From the NCBI RefSeq assembly GCF_009730915.1, contig NC_052477.1:28964420-29028419 (forward strand): a stretch of DNA of 64,000 bases, read 5' to 3'. Origin of the DNA: Dioscorea cayenensis subsp. rotundata (lineage: Eukaryota > Streptophyta > Magnoliopsida > Dioscoreales > Dioscoreaceae). Each line of letters begins with the position of its first letter. The first letter of the stretch is position 1. This document shows, one piece after another, positions 24,800-38,900 of the stretch. The position numbers and the translations under genes were made by a program. The notes beneath the pieces were generated by a model that searched no databases, was not told where the DNA came from, and worked only from the letters and a program-made list of their open reading frames with translations.

Positions 24800-24985
24800 G
24801 CTAACAACCTTTTAGTCTATTGGTATTGCATTTCGTACATAAGATATTTATGTCTTGCTGAGAAGATGGGTTCGAGTCTCTTATATGAGCAAAATAAAAA
24901 TACAGGGGTATTGAGATATTACCTCCACGTCTATGCACGCTCCCTAACACGTATTTTTATTCACCTTTTATTAAAAATAAATAAA
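24800..24985 (+). mobile_element. tRNA-derived SINE, family 3
   Basis: AACAACCTTTTAGTCTATTGG (A-box region) followed by GATGGGTTCGAGTCTCTTAT (a good B box), then GAGATATTACCTCCACGTC, CGCTCCCTAACACG and an A-rich tail. The tRNA-like head is the only pol III-like signal; there is no acceptor stem, so it is not a tRNA gene. Confidence 0.65.
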
Positions 24986-24989
24986 ATAT

Positions 24990-26906
24990 AGTAAAAATGA
25001 TTTTAACCGATTTTATTTTTGAGTTATTTTAAATTTATTGTGAAGAATTTTCAGAAAATTAAAATTAAAATTTATTAATGTTTTAGTATTAAAATTATCC
25101 TCTTTTCAAAAGAGTAAGAGACATGAGGCCATGAATGACAGTCTCTTGTGCCCTCCAAAGAGTGCATCTCACTCTGCATTGCATTTAACCCAACAAAGTC
25201 ATTGGTCCAAACTGAGCTATTAATACCTTACTTTCACATTCAAAATTTTTAATTGTATGATGTAACACATGTTGTTGGATTTCAGTATGCATGTTATATG
25301 TTGTTCTCATGAATTTTACATCAAAAATCATAATATATATTTTTTAGATATGCAACTTATAATACACTCAGATGTCATTAATACATTTGGCTCCAAACTA
25401 AATATTTTAATGTCATATAAATTTTTTTTTATATATATATTTTTTATTATTAGAATGATACAAGAAGTACTACCCATGCCATGAGGGTCAGATATTTTTT
25501 TTTTGGGATCTATTTTTTTGTTTTTTTGGTAAATTGGAGAAAATAAAAATAAAGTGGTAATAGGGTGTGTCCAAGCAAGCATGTGAGGATGGGACCTATA
25601 AAGATCCAGTAGTTGTAGGGTTGCTAAGATTTAGTTATAAGGAATGAGGGACCCAATATGACTGCAATTTGGGGGTTGGCCACAAATCCTGTTTCTATTG
25701 ATTCTTGTCCCATTCTATATGTGGTTGTAGTTGCCTCTTTATACAACCTTTTGCTTCCTTTATTATTATTGTTTCTTTTTTTTAAATATATATATATATA
25801 TATATGATAACAAATTTTAATAACTTATGTATGAATAGGTTGTCAGAATGGAAATTAAATATTCATTGAAAGTGAAGTGGGAGTCGGGATCAACAACCCA
25901 ACAAGCGAATGTGATATGTCTACTAACAATTAGTTTGCGTGGCGTTTTTAGCTTTTAATAAATTAAAGACTCTTTTGTTTTTATTATTTTTCTTATTTTA
26001 GTTATATATATATTTTTAAGTATTGTTTTATTACTTCTTATTGTGGAGGTGCACGGTGGAGGATATTTATTCTTTCCGGTCATATTTATCTTTAATTTTA
26101 CAAAGAGATAATGATATATTATAAAGACATTTTATATTTGTTGACCAATAAATAGGATTACAAATAGCTGAAACAGTATTAGAAAACTATGTAGCATTAT
26201 GCAGTTGGCGTCTATGAAAAAGAAAAATACAAGAAATTTATAAAGGATTCCCTTAATGTGTGTGTGTGTATTCATATTTAAAAACTTGAAAATCAAATTA
26301 AAATGCTTGCTTTCAAATTCAAAATATTAATCAAACATCTAACTAAAAAAGCAATAACTTTTCTCAGCCTTGTTTGTTTGTATGTATTTTTCTCTCTTAC
26401 ATGATTACAACATCATGGGACAAAAAAAAAATCTCCACAGGCATAGCTTTCATATAAGTAATGATGCCATATTCTTGCATAGTAGATTTTACTGAATAGA
26501 CATCCCAACAAACAGATCATCAATAACTGATCACCAATAAAATTAATGGCTATCAATAAGTTACAACAAAGCCAATTTGATAAAAAATCTAAATTAAGAA
26601 GATAACATTACTTTCAAAAGTTTCAAGGGGACAACATGTAACAATCCCTGAATCACAAGAGAATTTGTACCAAAATCAGATAACAATTCCAGTGATACAG
26701 AAGAAAAGGTCTACAGTAAAGCTAAGCATGTTTATTGTGGTAACTAGCACAATAATAGAAACAAGAATGGCAAGATCACATCTACATATTTGATACGAAA
26801 GAATGATATTTGAAACAAATACCTGCAAAACAACTTCAAACAACAGAACTTTTGGAGTTTGGGTAAATAATATTTCTCTCAAGGGCCTGTATTTGAGTTC
26901 CTGGAC
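24990..26906. other. Intergenic / 3' flank of the protease gene
   Basis: AT-rich with (TA)n runs near 25430 and 25792. No coding frame I recognise. The last few hundred bases before 26907 should contain the 3' UTR of the protease gene on the minus strand. Confidence 0.4.
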
Positions 26907-29900
26907 TCAACAGAGGAATGGATAAAACTCAGATGAAGACTTGAAAGAAGCAATGTCTTCAATAAGTTGCCAGGAATTTGCTGGGATTTGGGCTTCTTCA
27001 AGGTTTGTATTGCAGCCCCAAACATGAATAGCTAGCTGACGACATTTAGGGGATGACGGTCTCAGGTATGTATTATACCATTTAACAACATCAGTTTTCT
27101 GAATTGTTTTGATCTCCTCCGCTTCCAGTTTCAACATATCAAATTGATACCTGTATGTGGCATGATTTATGTCAATTGTAGAAAAATAGACTATCTTCAA
27201 TCAATTCATAATAATTCCTATGTTCTTAAACCAATTTAGAAATCGTTTCTACATTCTATTTGATTCAGGAAATGCTCTTACAGTTACTAAATCATAGTGT
27301 AAACATGATCATTACTGATACAATGTAACTGTAGAAAGGGAACCGCCTAAAAAGACAAGATTTAAGGTCCTTTCATCTAACAATTTACATTGCATGCGGG
27401 CCACATCAGATGAGAACTAGACTCCGCCACATACAGATTTTGCTTGCTGAGCCACTCAAGTGCTGCTCAAACTAAGCTTGAGCTCGTCTCAAAGATTTAT
27501 TAAACAGAAGAAGCTTGGACATATGTTGAATTGAGCTGCAAATATTTCTCACTCAAGATTTGGCACAGGCCAATTTGTTCCAATGTGGCCCAATTAAGCT
27601 TTGAAATTATGTCATAGAGCTGTATTTTTATATAACAAGAAAACACTAAGATGGGCATGTGGGTGTGTGCTGGGGGCCAATGCTCAATTGAGTTGAGCTC
27701 AAGCGGCAGATTAGGGTTCAATTAGCAGAGCACAAGCTGGTGTCAATGTGAGAAATCCTGCCAATATTAGCTGTAATATTAGCTGTGATTAGTCTATATA
27801 TGGTTAGCTATATATGGTTAGTAAACATTTGATTGTCATATTTAGACAATTGTATATTTTAATCTCCTTTTCCTTTCTTCTAGGATTTGATTGGCCTAGA
27901 TGGTACACAGCTAAATAAGCCTTCGTAAAGAGATCAAACAATACAACTTTTTCTTGAGAATAATTCTTCATAATAGTATTCTTCATTGTCTCTTTCTTTC
28001 CATTATCTTTTAGTTAAACTACTTTTGAGGCAAAATCTAAAGATCCAATCTACCACCACTAACTTGACAAAATATCTCTCAACTCACAGCTCCATCTCTT
28101 TCAATAACCATAGCTCCTCGACCGTCCCTCATCCCCCACTTGCTATGGCGGCGGGTGAAGGAGAAGCCATTCACAACATGTGACAGGAAAGATGAAAGTT
28201 CAACCAAAGCATGGGGCCAAATCTTATCAACTCGCTTTCCTGAGCGTTCCTCCTTCCTGAACGATCCTCCTCCCTGAGCTTCCTTCACCTGTGTCTCTGC
28301 TTCCCCTCTCCCCTTGCCATTGCAAGCGGGGGACCATCCTCCCCTTCTTCTCCCTCCTAGGCAGAGATTGCAGCAGCCATCAAGAATCGTTCAAACCCTT
28401 CTCCATTAGTTGATGGTCCAGTGTTGCGCAAACTAAAAGCCTCAATTACTGAATTCATCAGCTTTGATGGAGATGCCATGGCTAGAGGCCGACTTCGCTT
28501 CGAACATTCATTGATCGGCAAATTCTTTGGCAAACCACACCCTTTTGACCAAATTAAATCTATCCTCCAATCCAGATGAAATGACTTTGGTGAAATCTTT
28601 ATCTCTAATTTACCGAATGGATACTTATTGTTCAGATGTGAATCATTTGAAACCACCCAAAAACTCCTGTTTGACGGCCCCTAGGCTGTTAATGGAGCCA
28701 TCCTCCAACTTGCTCCTTGGAAACCTTTCTTTGAACCAGCTTTCGCCAAGCTTTCCACGGTTGTCATATGGGTGCAAACTGTGCAATTACATAACCTACC
28801 AGTGGAATTCTAGGATGTGGAGTCTCTGGAAACTATCTCTGCTTCGTTAGGGCGTTTGTTAAAGATTAATGATTATACTATCTCTTTCTAGGTCTAAATT
28901 TGCCCGCATTTGTGTGGAGACTGACCTATCTAAACCTCTGAAGAAAGGTTTTTGGATTAGGGATGATGAACATCGTGTGTTTGTTGTTGTCCTTTATGAG
29001 AAGCTTCCTACATTCTATTATCTCTACGGAATGGTCGGACAGGGGTCAAACCATTGCAACCGCCGGAGTTCAGGGGATCTCAGTCGTTCCTCGCCACCCC
29101 CATTGCAGGTTCCAGGTGAATCGAATGGGATGGTGGCAAGGGAGGCTATGGATTCTCTGAACAATGACATGGAGGCAGAAAACGATCCTTTGTCCCAATC
29201 TGCAAGGAAATACCCAAAGTAAAAGCTGAAACGGAGTTCGGTCCATGGATGTTAGTCTCTCGACGTAGAGGGTGAGGTGGTGACCGCGGTGGCGCTAGTG
29301 GTGGCGCTGGGAGACTGGCATCACGTGTGGCGCATGCAAGCCCATTAAACCATCAATCATCGCTCCCAATGCTATGCCTCGTTCTAGGACTTCCAGTTCA
29401 CCACGTGGCGGCTTCTCCTTTCATGGCAGGGGTGGCCACATTAGTGAACGTTCCCGAGTCACGGATCCCACTACTGTTCAGTCGGCTGGTGTTAATGCTG
29501 ACGTGACCCCCTCCTCTGTTCAAGACATGGAGATCTCAACGGTTATGGTTCCAACAATCACGAGAGACGTTGGTTCTCTCAACAAGCATAACCCTGGACC
29601 AAGTTCCAAACCTGCTTTGAGTTCCAAGGAAAAGCAAAAGATTCCCTGTCAGACCCCACTCCACCTCCTATTCTCAGGACCTATGATGGTCAAGTTGTTG
29701 GTTCCAACATAGACTCTCCCATCTCCTCTCACGCCTTAGCTGTTGAACAAGTCTCTGGAGCTATGAATCCTTCACCTCTGTTGGAGAACTCTGACCTTTC
29801 CATGAGTGAATCTGGTGATGAGGGAACTGACGAGGATGATAGCGATTGTGCCATGTCCGAATATGACGACCTTGATGAACCTGATAATTCCATGACTTTG

Positions 29901-32900
29901 GATCAATATCAGACTAGTCTACATAAAGAGGCTCTTGTCCGGCGTGATCCGCATTCCATTTCATCTTTACATAAGAAAGGGCGGCTCGATCAAGGCGGCG
30001 ATGCTGCCCAGGGACCGAGCCCTTCCTTCTAAAGGGTGTCCTTTTTCTGTTTGTCTTCTAATCTGTTATCTCTGAATGAGTTTCTTTACTCTTATCTTAT
30101 ATTTCTTAATTTTTCAATGATTGATAATATTACTAAGCTCGTGTGTTGGAACTGTAGAGGGATCTTCGGCCGGGATACCTCTTCTCGCAATAAGTACATG
30201 ATGAAAAAAAATCAATCCAATTATCTTTTGCTTGGTGGAAACCCGTGCACATAATAGCAAACTTGACTCCTTCTGCTCCAAACTTGATAGCAAATAGGCT
30301 TGGGGTGCTATTGTGGCAAATGGTTATTCAGGTGGAATCATTGTCACTTGGCAAAAACAATTGGGTATGGTAACTCCACTTGTCAAATCTAGGTATGATT
30401 TGTATTTGGTTGTTACTAATGCCAAAAATTCGTCTTGGATCCTTTCCACAGTTTATAATCCTTCTCGTATCCAAGCTCAATCCTCCGTTTGGCATGAGTT
30501 ATCGGGTATAGCTTCTATTAACCTTCCCTGTATTATAATTGGAGATTTCAATGCTATAGCTTCTTTAAAAAAATTTCAGGGTGGTTCTCAAATTTACTAT
30601 CGCCGTAAGGCTCGTGTTTTCTCTGATTTTATCATTTCAAATAACCTTTTGGAAGTTAATTTTACTAGTTCCAGTTTTACTTGGTGTAATAACCAATCTG
30701 GAACAGCTAGGAAATGGGCTCGCCTAGATAGGTGTTTGCTCAATCCATGCTGCTTTGCTTTATTTGACTCGTATTTTATTAAGCATCTTCCGTGCCTTTT
30801 CTTTGATCAAGCCCCTCTTCTTCTCACTCTTACTCCTCACATTATTTGCAACAAAAAAGTCTTCAGATTTGATAATTTTTGGTTAGAATATATTGGTTGT
30901 CACTATGCGTTGAGAAATGCTTGGAATTTCATACCTCATTCTAACCCTATGCATGCTTTTACTCACTTCATTTCTCATGCCAAATCTAATCTCATTTCTT
31001 GGAAGAAAAGAAGCCTGAATTCCATTGAGTCTAATATCAACAGACTTGATTTGGAAATTCTAAAGGCTGAGGCCCACGAATTTATGAATGGTAATATAAA
31101 CAATTCCTCTAATAATCTTTCCTTTCTATAATAATCTTGCAGCTCTCCATCAGCAAAATTCTTCCAGGTGGGCCCAAAGAGCTACTAGACTAACTATGGG
31201 TTCGGTGTGGTAACCAGAATACTAGCTTCTTTCATAATTCTATACGCTTACGTAATCATCAAAATTCCATTTCTCTTATCAATGATTCTAATGGGACTTG
31301 TTTTATTGAACGTAATGACATTGAAAATTTTTTTTGTGACTTCTTTTCTAATCATTGGACTGAACCTTCAAACAATTCTGTTTTAGATATTTTTCAAGCT
31401 CTTCCTAATGATCTTCCTTTAATTACATCTGACGATTGCGAGTCTTTGATTAAGTAAGTCACCAAAAAGGAAGTATTTCATGCTCTTCAATCCCTTCCTT
31501 CAGGTAAGAGCCCTGGCCCTGATGGTCTAAATTCTGAATTTTATTGTTTTTATTTTAATGATATTGGGGATTCCTTGTTTGAGGCTATCAATTATTTTTT
31601 TAATAACTTTGTTATCCCTAATTGATGCAGCGGTATACTTGAAACCCGTTGATTCGCATTCAAATGCCCGGTAACAAGTTGTCCAAACCTTGTTGATCAA
31701 AGATAGTCAGGAATTTGAGAATAGTAAAATCTTATTACTCTAGAAAATAGTGATAACAAAAACTGATTTTCTCTTGCCCGTAGGCTTACAATAAATAGGC
31801 GAAAATAGCGCTAAGAAAGGAGATAATTTGAAAATTTACCAAAAATGATAAATTCTCAAATATCAGCAAGAAATAAAAGGTTTAACAAAATAAAGACTAT
31901 TGCCACAAATGGCTTACAAATCAGAGATTTCTAGCCTAAGATATAATGAAATCAAATCTTTCCTAAAATGGAAAAAATGTTGTTTTCGATGCCAAGATCA
32001 TGGAATTCGGCCGAAAACTGGCATGACTCTCTAGCAAAGCTAGTGATTTGTGCTCGTTGACCCGTTTTCCTTCAAGTGAGACCGTAAAAAACTAAAAATC
32101 CACCGTTTGAAAAATTACCAAAATACCCTTGTTAGGCCATGTCTCATTTGTCCAGAAAGACATAGGTTTGCTCCTCAATACACCCCGCATCACTAATGCT
32201 TAGGGCCGTACTTTTATTGTTCTTATTCCTAAAAAGCCCAATCCAAAATTTGTTACGGATTTTCGGCCTATTTCTTTATGCAATGTTTGTTATAAAAGTA
32301 TTTCTAAAATCTTAGCTAATTGACTTAAGAATGTGCTTCCTCGGATTATTGGTCGTGAACAATGTGGTTTTATTTCTAATCGCAGTCCTTTTGACAATAT
32401 TATTGCCTGACAAGAAGTGGTTCACTCAATGGATAGAGACACTAAGAACCCCCTAGGATGTTAGTTAAGTTGGACATTGAAAAAACCTATGATACGATGA
32501 GTTGGAATGCAATTCTTGCCACTCTTTATCGAATGAACTTTCCTAGTAGAAAGATATCTTGGATTCCGGCTTGTATCAGCTCCGCCTCTTTCTCTTTTCT
32601 GATTAATAAGCAACCTTCCTCCTGGATTAAGTCCTCTAGAGGACTTCACCAAAGAGACCCGTTGTCTTCTTATCTTTTTATCCTTATTGCGCATAGGGAT
32701 GTAAGTGGGGCGGGGAATGGGATCCCCGTCCCCATCCCCGCTTCCCACGAGGCGAGGATTCCCCGCCGGGGAAAAATTATCCCCACTCACTCCCCCGCGG
32801 GGATCCCACGGGGTCGGGGAATCCCCGCCCCTCGCCAATTTTTTTTATTACATAAAATTCTAATAATATTATATATCATATATATATATATATATATAAA

Positions 32901-35900
32901 GTAGAAAACCTATTTGACACTTGTCAATTTCTCATAGAAATTTTACCAATATTATTTTAATAATATTAAATTATTTATAACATAACACTAAATTATATTA
33001 TTTTAAACTAATTTTTATTATTTTATCACATAATATATAATAAAATTAATTTTGTAAAAATATTATATTTTTGAAGTTGATTAATAGCTTATTTTATTTA
33101 ATCTTAATTTTTACCTTTAATTTCTATAGAAAATAAAAAAAAATTATTAAATTTTTAAAAAAATTTCATATATATATATATTCGTACATCACACGGGAGT
33201 AATACTAGTATTACTTAAAGTCTAAAAGTCTAAAACATTATTAATAAATACTATAAATATATTTTTTTGAAACCCACATATTTGGTCCTTATAATCTTAT
33301 ATTCATATTGAATTATTAAAAAAAATAAATAATTAATCATATGAGTTATTTTCAATATATATATATATATTATTATTATTATTAAAAATCGGGGAATCCC
33401 CGCGGGGATCCCCATGGGGAGCGGGGCGGGATCCCCGCGGGGCGCGAGGCGGGGAGGGGTTTTCCCCCGTTCCCCGCCCCGCGGGGGTTATTTCGAGGAA
33501 TCCCCGCCCCGCCGGGGTGGGTCCCCACGGGGAACGGGGATTCTCCGCTCCATTTACATCCCTAATTGCACAAAATTTGACTGTTTTTTTTTAACTTTGC
33601 CATGAGAAATCAGATGATTCCTGGTTTTAATCCCACTCTTAGAAACAACTTCAATCATCTCATGTATGCAGACGATTTGATTCTTATTACTCAGGCGACT
33701 AGGAAATTTGCTCGTAATATCAAACTTTGTTTTGCCATTTATGAGCGATTAACTGGTCAACGAGCTAATAAATTTAAATCTAACATTTATTTTCCCTCCG
33801 GGTTCAATGGCAGATTGAAAAATAGTTTTTGTAATATCCTTGGTTTCAATACTGACTCTTTCCATTTTACTTAGGGATTTCTATTTCTCCTAAACGCCTA
33901 GCTATCTCCAATTTTACCAACATGCTTGCTAAAACAGAGAAAACCTTGTCCATTTGGAAAATTTCTAGAATCTCTATGGCGGGTGAAACAATTCTTATTA
34001 ATTCAGTCCTTATGTTTACACCTGTCTATTACTAGTCAGTTTATCCAGTTCTTGATACAATTTTGGATGGTATATCTAAGGCTGCTAGATCGTTCTTCTG
34101 ATCCAAGGGTGGCAATAGAAAAGGCATGAACTCAGTTAATTGGACAGATATTACACTTAATCATACTGAGGAGGGTCTCTCTATTCGAAATTTGCGTACT
34201 TCCAAAATTTCTTAAATGGCAAAAAATGTGCTTGGATATCTCAATCATCATAATGCTATTTGGGTGGACATTCTCTTTGATAAGTATGGTAAAGTCAACT
34301 TTTGGACTAACTCCATTGCAGCTAACTGTTCGTGGTTTTTTAGAGGACTTTGGCATAATGCTAATATTATTAAATCACATCTTTGGCTGCATCATTTTCA
34401 CCCTGCTCATACTGATTTAATGAAGGACCCTTGGAACTTTGAAATCACTTTGGCATTTAAACCCACATATATCAATATGGATATCAATCTTTAACCTGCT
34501 GAACTTGTTTGATCTCTTTGTTAATAACATTTGATATTTTAATATGTTGCATGAAGTTTTTGGTGAATTTTTGAATCTTGACTATCTCGCTAATGACAAA
34601 TTCAGCAGCAACTTTGAAAACAGATGGGTATGGTACCCCAAATCTCGAAAAAACAAGCTCACATCTATGGTGTACTCTCATTTTAACAAATCTAATGATT
34701 GTCTGGAACCTTAGGATGGCTGGGGAAATATTTGGCGCCTAAAAATTGCTCCTAGGCCCAAACATTTCCTCTGGTTACTCCTTCATAATGGCATCAAAAC
34801 ACATGAGTATCTTTACAAATTCCACATCTCAATTTATATGTGCAGGCTGTTGTAACAATTCTGCAAAGTCGGATATTGAAGTTAAGGCACTTGCGCTCAT
34901 TGCGGCGATGGGAAGCATCCGTGTCTTAAATTTTCAAATCAAAACCATCTTCATTGCCAATGTCGATCTTCATAAAGCTATCATGTCTGGTGATCCACAA
35001 CATACTTGGAGACTTTATCCATTGATCTCTAGCATTATTGATTACATGTCAAGCTTAGGAAATCGTCAGATTCATATTATTCCCAGATCATGGATGACTG
35101 CTGCTGTTAGCTTGGCCTATCATGGAGCTAATTCTCATGTCCTTACACTCTTTCATCATGGCAGAGACCTTCCTCACTGGTTAATGAAGCAACTTAATAG
35201 GAATGGAATTCTCTTGTAATCTTCTTTCTTCTCCTTTTATCTTTTTTTGGTCTTTGTATTAGTTCTCTTGTAGCCTAGTTTTTGTATGTTTCTTTTTCCT
35301 CAGACTTTGTACCTCCTTGTTTTGTTTTGAATAAAAAGCTGTCTCAGCTCCTTTTCCTCAAAAAACAATGGGAAACATGAATGGACCCTCTTCCAGAAAA
35401 GATGCAGGAACAGATCAACATGGAGAAAGTCAAAGTGGTGGTCTAAGAGTAAGTGAAGATAGATGACAACTCTTATCCAGATCTAGGAACACATGCAATT
35501 GGTGCTTTATGGGAAATTCCTAGGGAAAACCATTCCCTTGATCGAATCAAGAAAGATCTGTTGCATCTATAGGGCCCTCTGGATTCCTTCACGATAATGG
35601 TCCTTCCAAATGGCTTTTACTTTATTGAGTGTTAATCGCAAGACATGGCTAGAAAGCTTTTGTGGGAAGGAACTTGGACCATTGCAGGTATAGTCCTTCA
35701 ACTGTCGCCGTGGAAAAAGAACTTCCAACCGGCTTTCAAAAAGCTGGAACACGGGGTGGTTTGGATCTAGATTCCCCATTTGCCGATGGAGTTCTGGGAT
35801 AAGGAAACCTTGGACTTCATATGATTTCATCTTGGAAACCTCCTAACGTTAGATGAACACACACTTAACCGGACCGGGCTAGATTTGCTACAATGTGTTG

Positions 35901-38900
35901 AGATTAATCTTTTACAACCCTTGAAGTAGGGGATTTGGATTGACGCTTGAGGATAGCGAGTTTCGGTTGCTACACTGAACACGACTCCACATTTTTTGCT
36001 ACAATTGTGGACGCATGGGTTACGGTGAGGCAAAGTGTGTGTCTATTGGGTGCCAGAAGCCAAGGGGTGACTGTGCAAACAAGGATAAGCTGAACCTTAC
36101 CGGCAAAGCTCAAGGGATGGTTGGGCTTAGTGATCCATCTCCAGGTGATTTGATCACTTCGCAGCTAGGCTTGGACACTATAGAGCATGATTTTGGTCCT
36201 TGGATCAGAGTCCAAGCTCGTCGAGGAAGGAGGCAAGGCCGAAATCTGGCAGTCACTTCCCGACAAACCCTTAGTGGGGAGAAAAGGGACATGTGCCACA
36301 ATAGTGAGCCCTACTCTCAACACGTGGCTTATAACAAAAGCGTAAGGAGTGCATAGGGAAGAAGATCAAGAGTCTCAAATCAAAAGGTGAAGATCCCACG
36401 ATCATTAAGCTAGCATGATAGACCTAAGGGTAGCTAACCATTGAGGGTGGAACAGTCTTCTGTAATCGATCAAATCACCCTCGTGGGGTACCGTGTAGAG
36501 CATACTTCTCGCAATCCTAAGACAAACTAATCACATGGTTCTTCCATTGCTGAAGATAGCTCAGGCCATATTCCTGAGAAAAAAACTAGCCAGATAGGGC
36601 ATCTCTAGGAAACAAGTTGTCACCCACCCTAGGCGATGGAACCAACGAACTTCGGCTCATCTCCTCTGTGCTCCTGGGAAACTCTAGCTCTTTGAGATCC
36701 ACTACTACTCCACCAGCCCTAATGAAGCTCATGCCATGATTGTCAACCGAGTAGCCAACGCCTTGAACCCTCCCATACATCAATTGACGACTTAAAAAGA
36801 AGACGCCATGGAAAAAGATCAAGAAAATTCCTCTCAACATGAAGAGGATGAAAACATCGAAAACTCAGATGACAACATGATATTGGCTTAATTCCAAAAC
36901 GATATCAAGTTAGAGGCCTTAGTACAGGGAGGTAACCTCAAGCAACTTCCAAACCCCAAGATAGGACGATGCCTAGGCTCCAAGAAATGATTTAATAAGG
37001 ACTTTTCTTTTCCCTTTTAAACTTTTGATCCACTTAGACCCCAGCACTGGATTCGTAGAATTATTTACAATCCAAAGTATAATCCTTCAAAGGGAGATTT
37101 GGAACACCTTCTCAAGTATGTCCTCTATCAGTCTCCCCTGGCTCATTGTTGGGGATCTTAATGCCATTTTCTCCGACTGAGCGCGCAGGGAAGGGAATTT
37201 TGGTAATTATGCTAATAAGTCCATGCTTTTAAATAGTTTTATTACTCACACTCATTTGGTTGATTTAGAATTCATTGGGCTAGATTCATGGTGTAATGGT
37301 CGATTTGGCCTTAGCCAAAGATGGGCTAAGCTGAACAAAATCTTGGCTAACACCGAGTTAGAACCTTGTAATGGTCGATTTGATTCCTACTCTAATAAGC
37401 ACCTTGTTACAACCTTATCGGAACATGCTATGCTCTTTCTAAATGCTATACTGTTTACTTACGCGTAAAATTTTTCGTTTTGACAATTATTAGATGGAGT
37501 ACTCTGGGTGCCATAGAACTGTATCCCAAGCCTAGAATGATTGTCCCAATGGCTCCTCATTGCATGCTCTGGCCCATTTCATTTCTTGTACTAAACATCA
37601 GCTCATCCAATGGAGGACCACATATATGTCTTCTTTAGAGATAGAACTTCAGAAGGTTGAGGTGACATTACTCGAAATTGAAAATTTGGACTCTAATTCT
37701 GGTCACATAAACTTGTTTAAGCATAATCTTAATCTGTTATACGATAAGCATGCTTCTTGAATAAATCAAAACTCCTATAGCTCGAGAATGGGGATCTGAA
37801 CTCTAGATTTTTTTCATAATACTGCTCATAATCGAAATCATGTTAACAAGATTTCTCATATTATCTCCAATTCTGTGTGCATGTACATTGAACATTATGC
37901 TAATTTGTGCAATTCTAGTTTTGTTTGTTCTGTAAATGACATCCTGGATCTTATGCCCAGTGATATGAATAATCAAACCACTTCTAATAAGCAGTACTTG
38001 GTTAGACCCTATGACCATTGGTGAGGTAGTACTCTTAAAAGTATGCCTAAAGGAAAAAAACCCCAAGATCCTGATAGGTTTAATGTAGAATTTTATATTT
38101 TATATTTTCTATTGGCATATTGTAGGTGAGCATTTGTTTCGAGCCATAGACTATTTGTTTTCAAAAATGTTTCCTTACCTACTTCGGGGAAAAGCTAAAT
38201 TGATCTGATTCCAAAAAGGAACCCCTCAAATAGAGTCACTTATATCTGGCCAATACCTCTTTACAATGTTAGTTATAAAATCATTTCCAAAATTCACTCC
38301 AATAGACTCAAGGGTCATCCAGAACCTTATTGGGCCCGGTAATATGGTTTTTTGAATGGTAAATCCTTTGTTGACAACATTATTACTATTCAAGAAATGG
38401 TCAATTCTTTTGAGAAGGATACCCAATCTCTTCCTCCCTAAGATGATGCTTAAAATTAACATTGAAAAAGCCTATAACTCTCTAGAATGGAATGTTATTT
38501 TTGCTACCATAGTTAGAATATATTTTCCTGGACTCTTGGATTGCATGGATCAAAGCCTGCATCTCCTCTGCAATTTCTCCTAATAGAAACCATGTTAATC
38601 TCTATCAATCTCTGACTAAATATCCCATAATTTGGTTCAATCTTAGGGCCACACACATTTCTCCTTTGCTGGCAAGATCACTCTTATCAATAGTGTCCTT
38701 CTCTCCCTTCCTAATTACTTGCTTTCTTCCAATGCAATTCCTGATTTTGTTCTTAATAACTTAACCAAGATTGCTAGGGAATTTTTCTGGTCTCAAGGTA
38801 ATAATTGAATTGGCATCCATTCCGTTGTTTAGGGCATTGCTACGCTTGATAGATCTAAAGGGAGGATTAAGTAGGAATTCGAAACTTGAAGGTCAAAACT

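Larger units (their letters stand above)
28034..35366 (+). mobile_element. L1-type LINE (LINE-1 copy), interrupted
   Basis: Plus strand, antisense to the host gene. ORF1 region about 28370-30030: a DUF4283-like segment ([28 protein letters not shown]). ORF2 starts near 30117 (CWNCRG). The endonuclease part keeps IIIGDFNAI and an open frame of 272 codons (30313-31131). The RT has [14 protein letters not shown] (about 31500), [12 protein letters not shown] (32470), [13 protein letters not shown] (32650) and [10 protein letters not shown] (33660). An RNase H-like end lies at 34860-35218, then a T-rich 3' UTR with AATAAA and a short A-run (about 35360). A solo LTR (31623-32192) and a hAT-type MITE (32694-33564) split the RT. 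Stops and frameshifts make it non-functional. Confidence 0.88.

Noticed and set aside
24800-24880. tRNA gene suggested by A/B-box-like text
   Set aside because: No acceptor or anticodon stem can be formed; it is a SINE head. The same holds for 2253, 13240 and 18172.
29763-30032. Acidic 89-residue protein as a host gene
   Set aside because: It lies between LINE ORF1 and ORF2 on the same strand and is best read as the ORF1 C-terminus after a frameshift.
34746-35219. Independent RNase H-like gene
   Set aside because: It is the 3' end of LINE ORF2, followed by the LINE 3' UTR and A-run.
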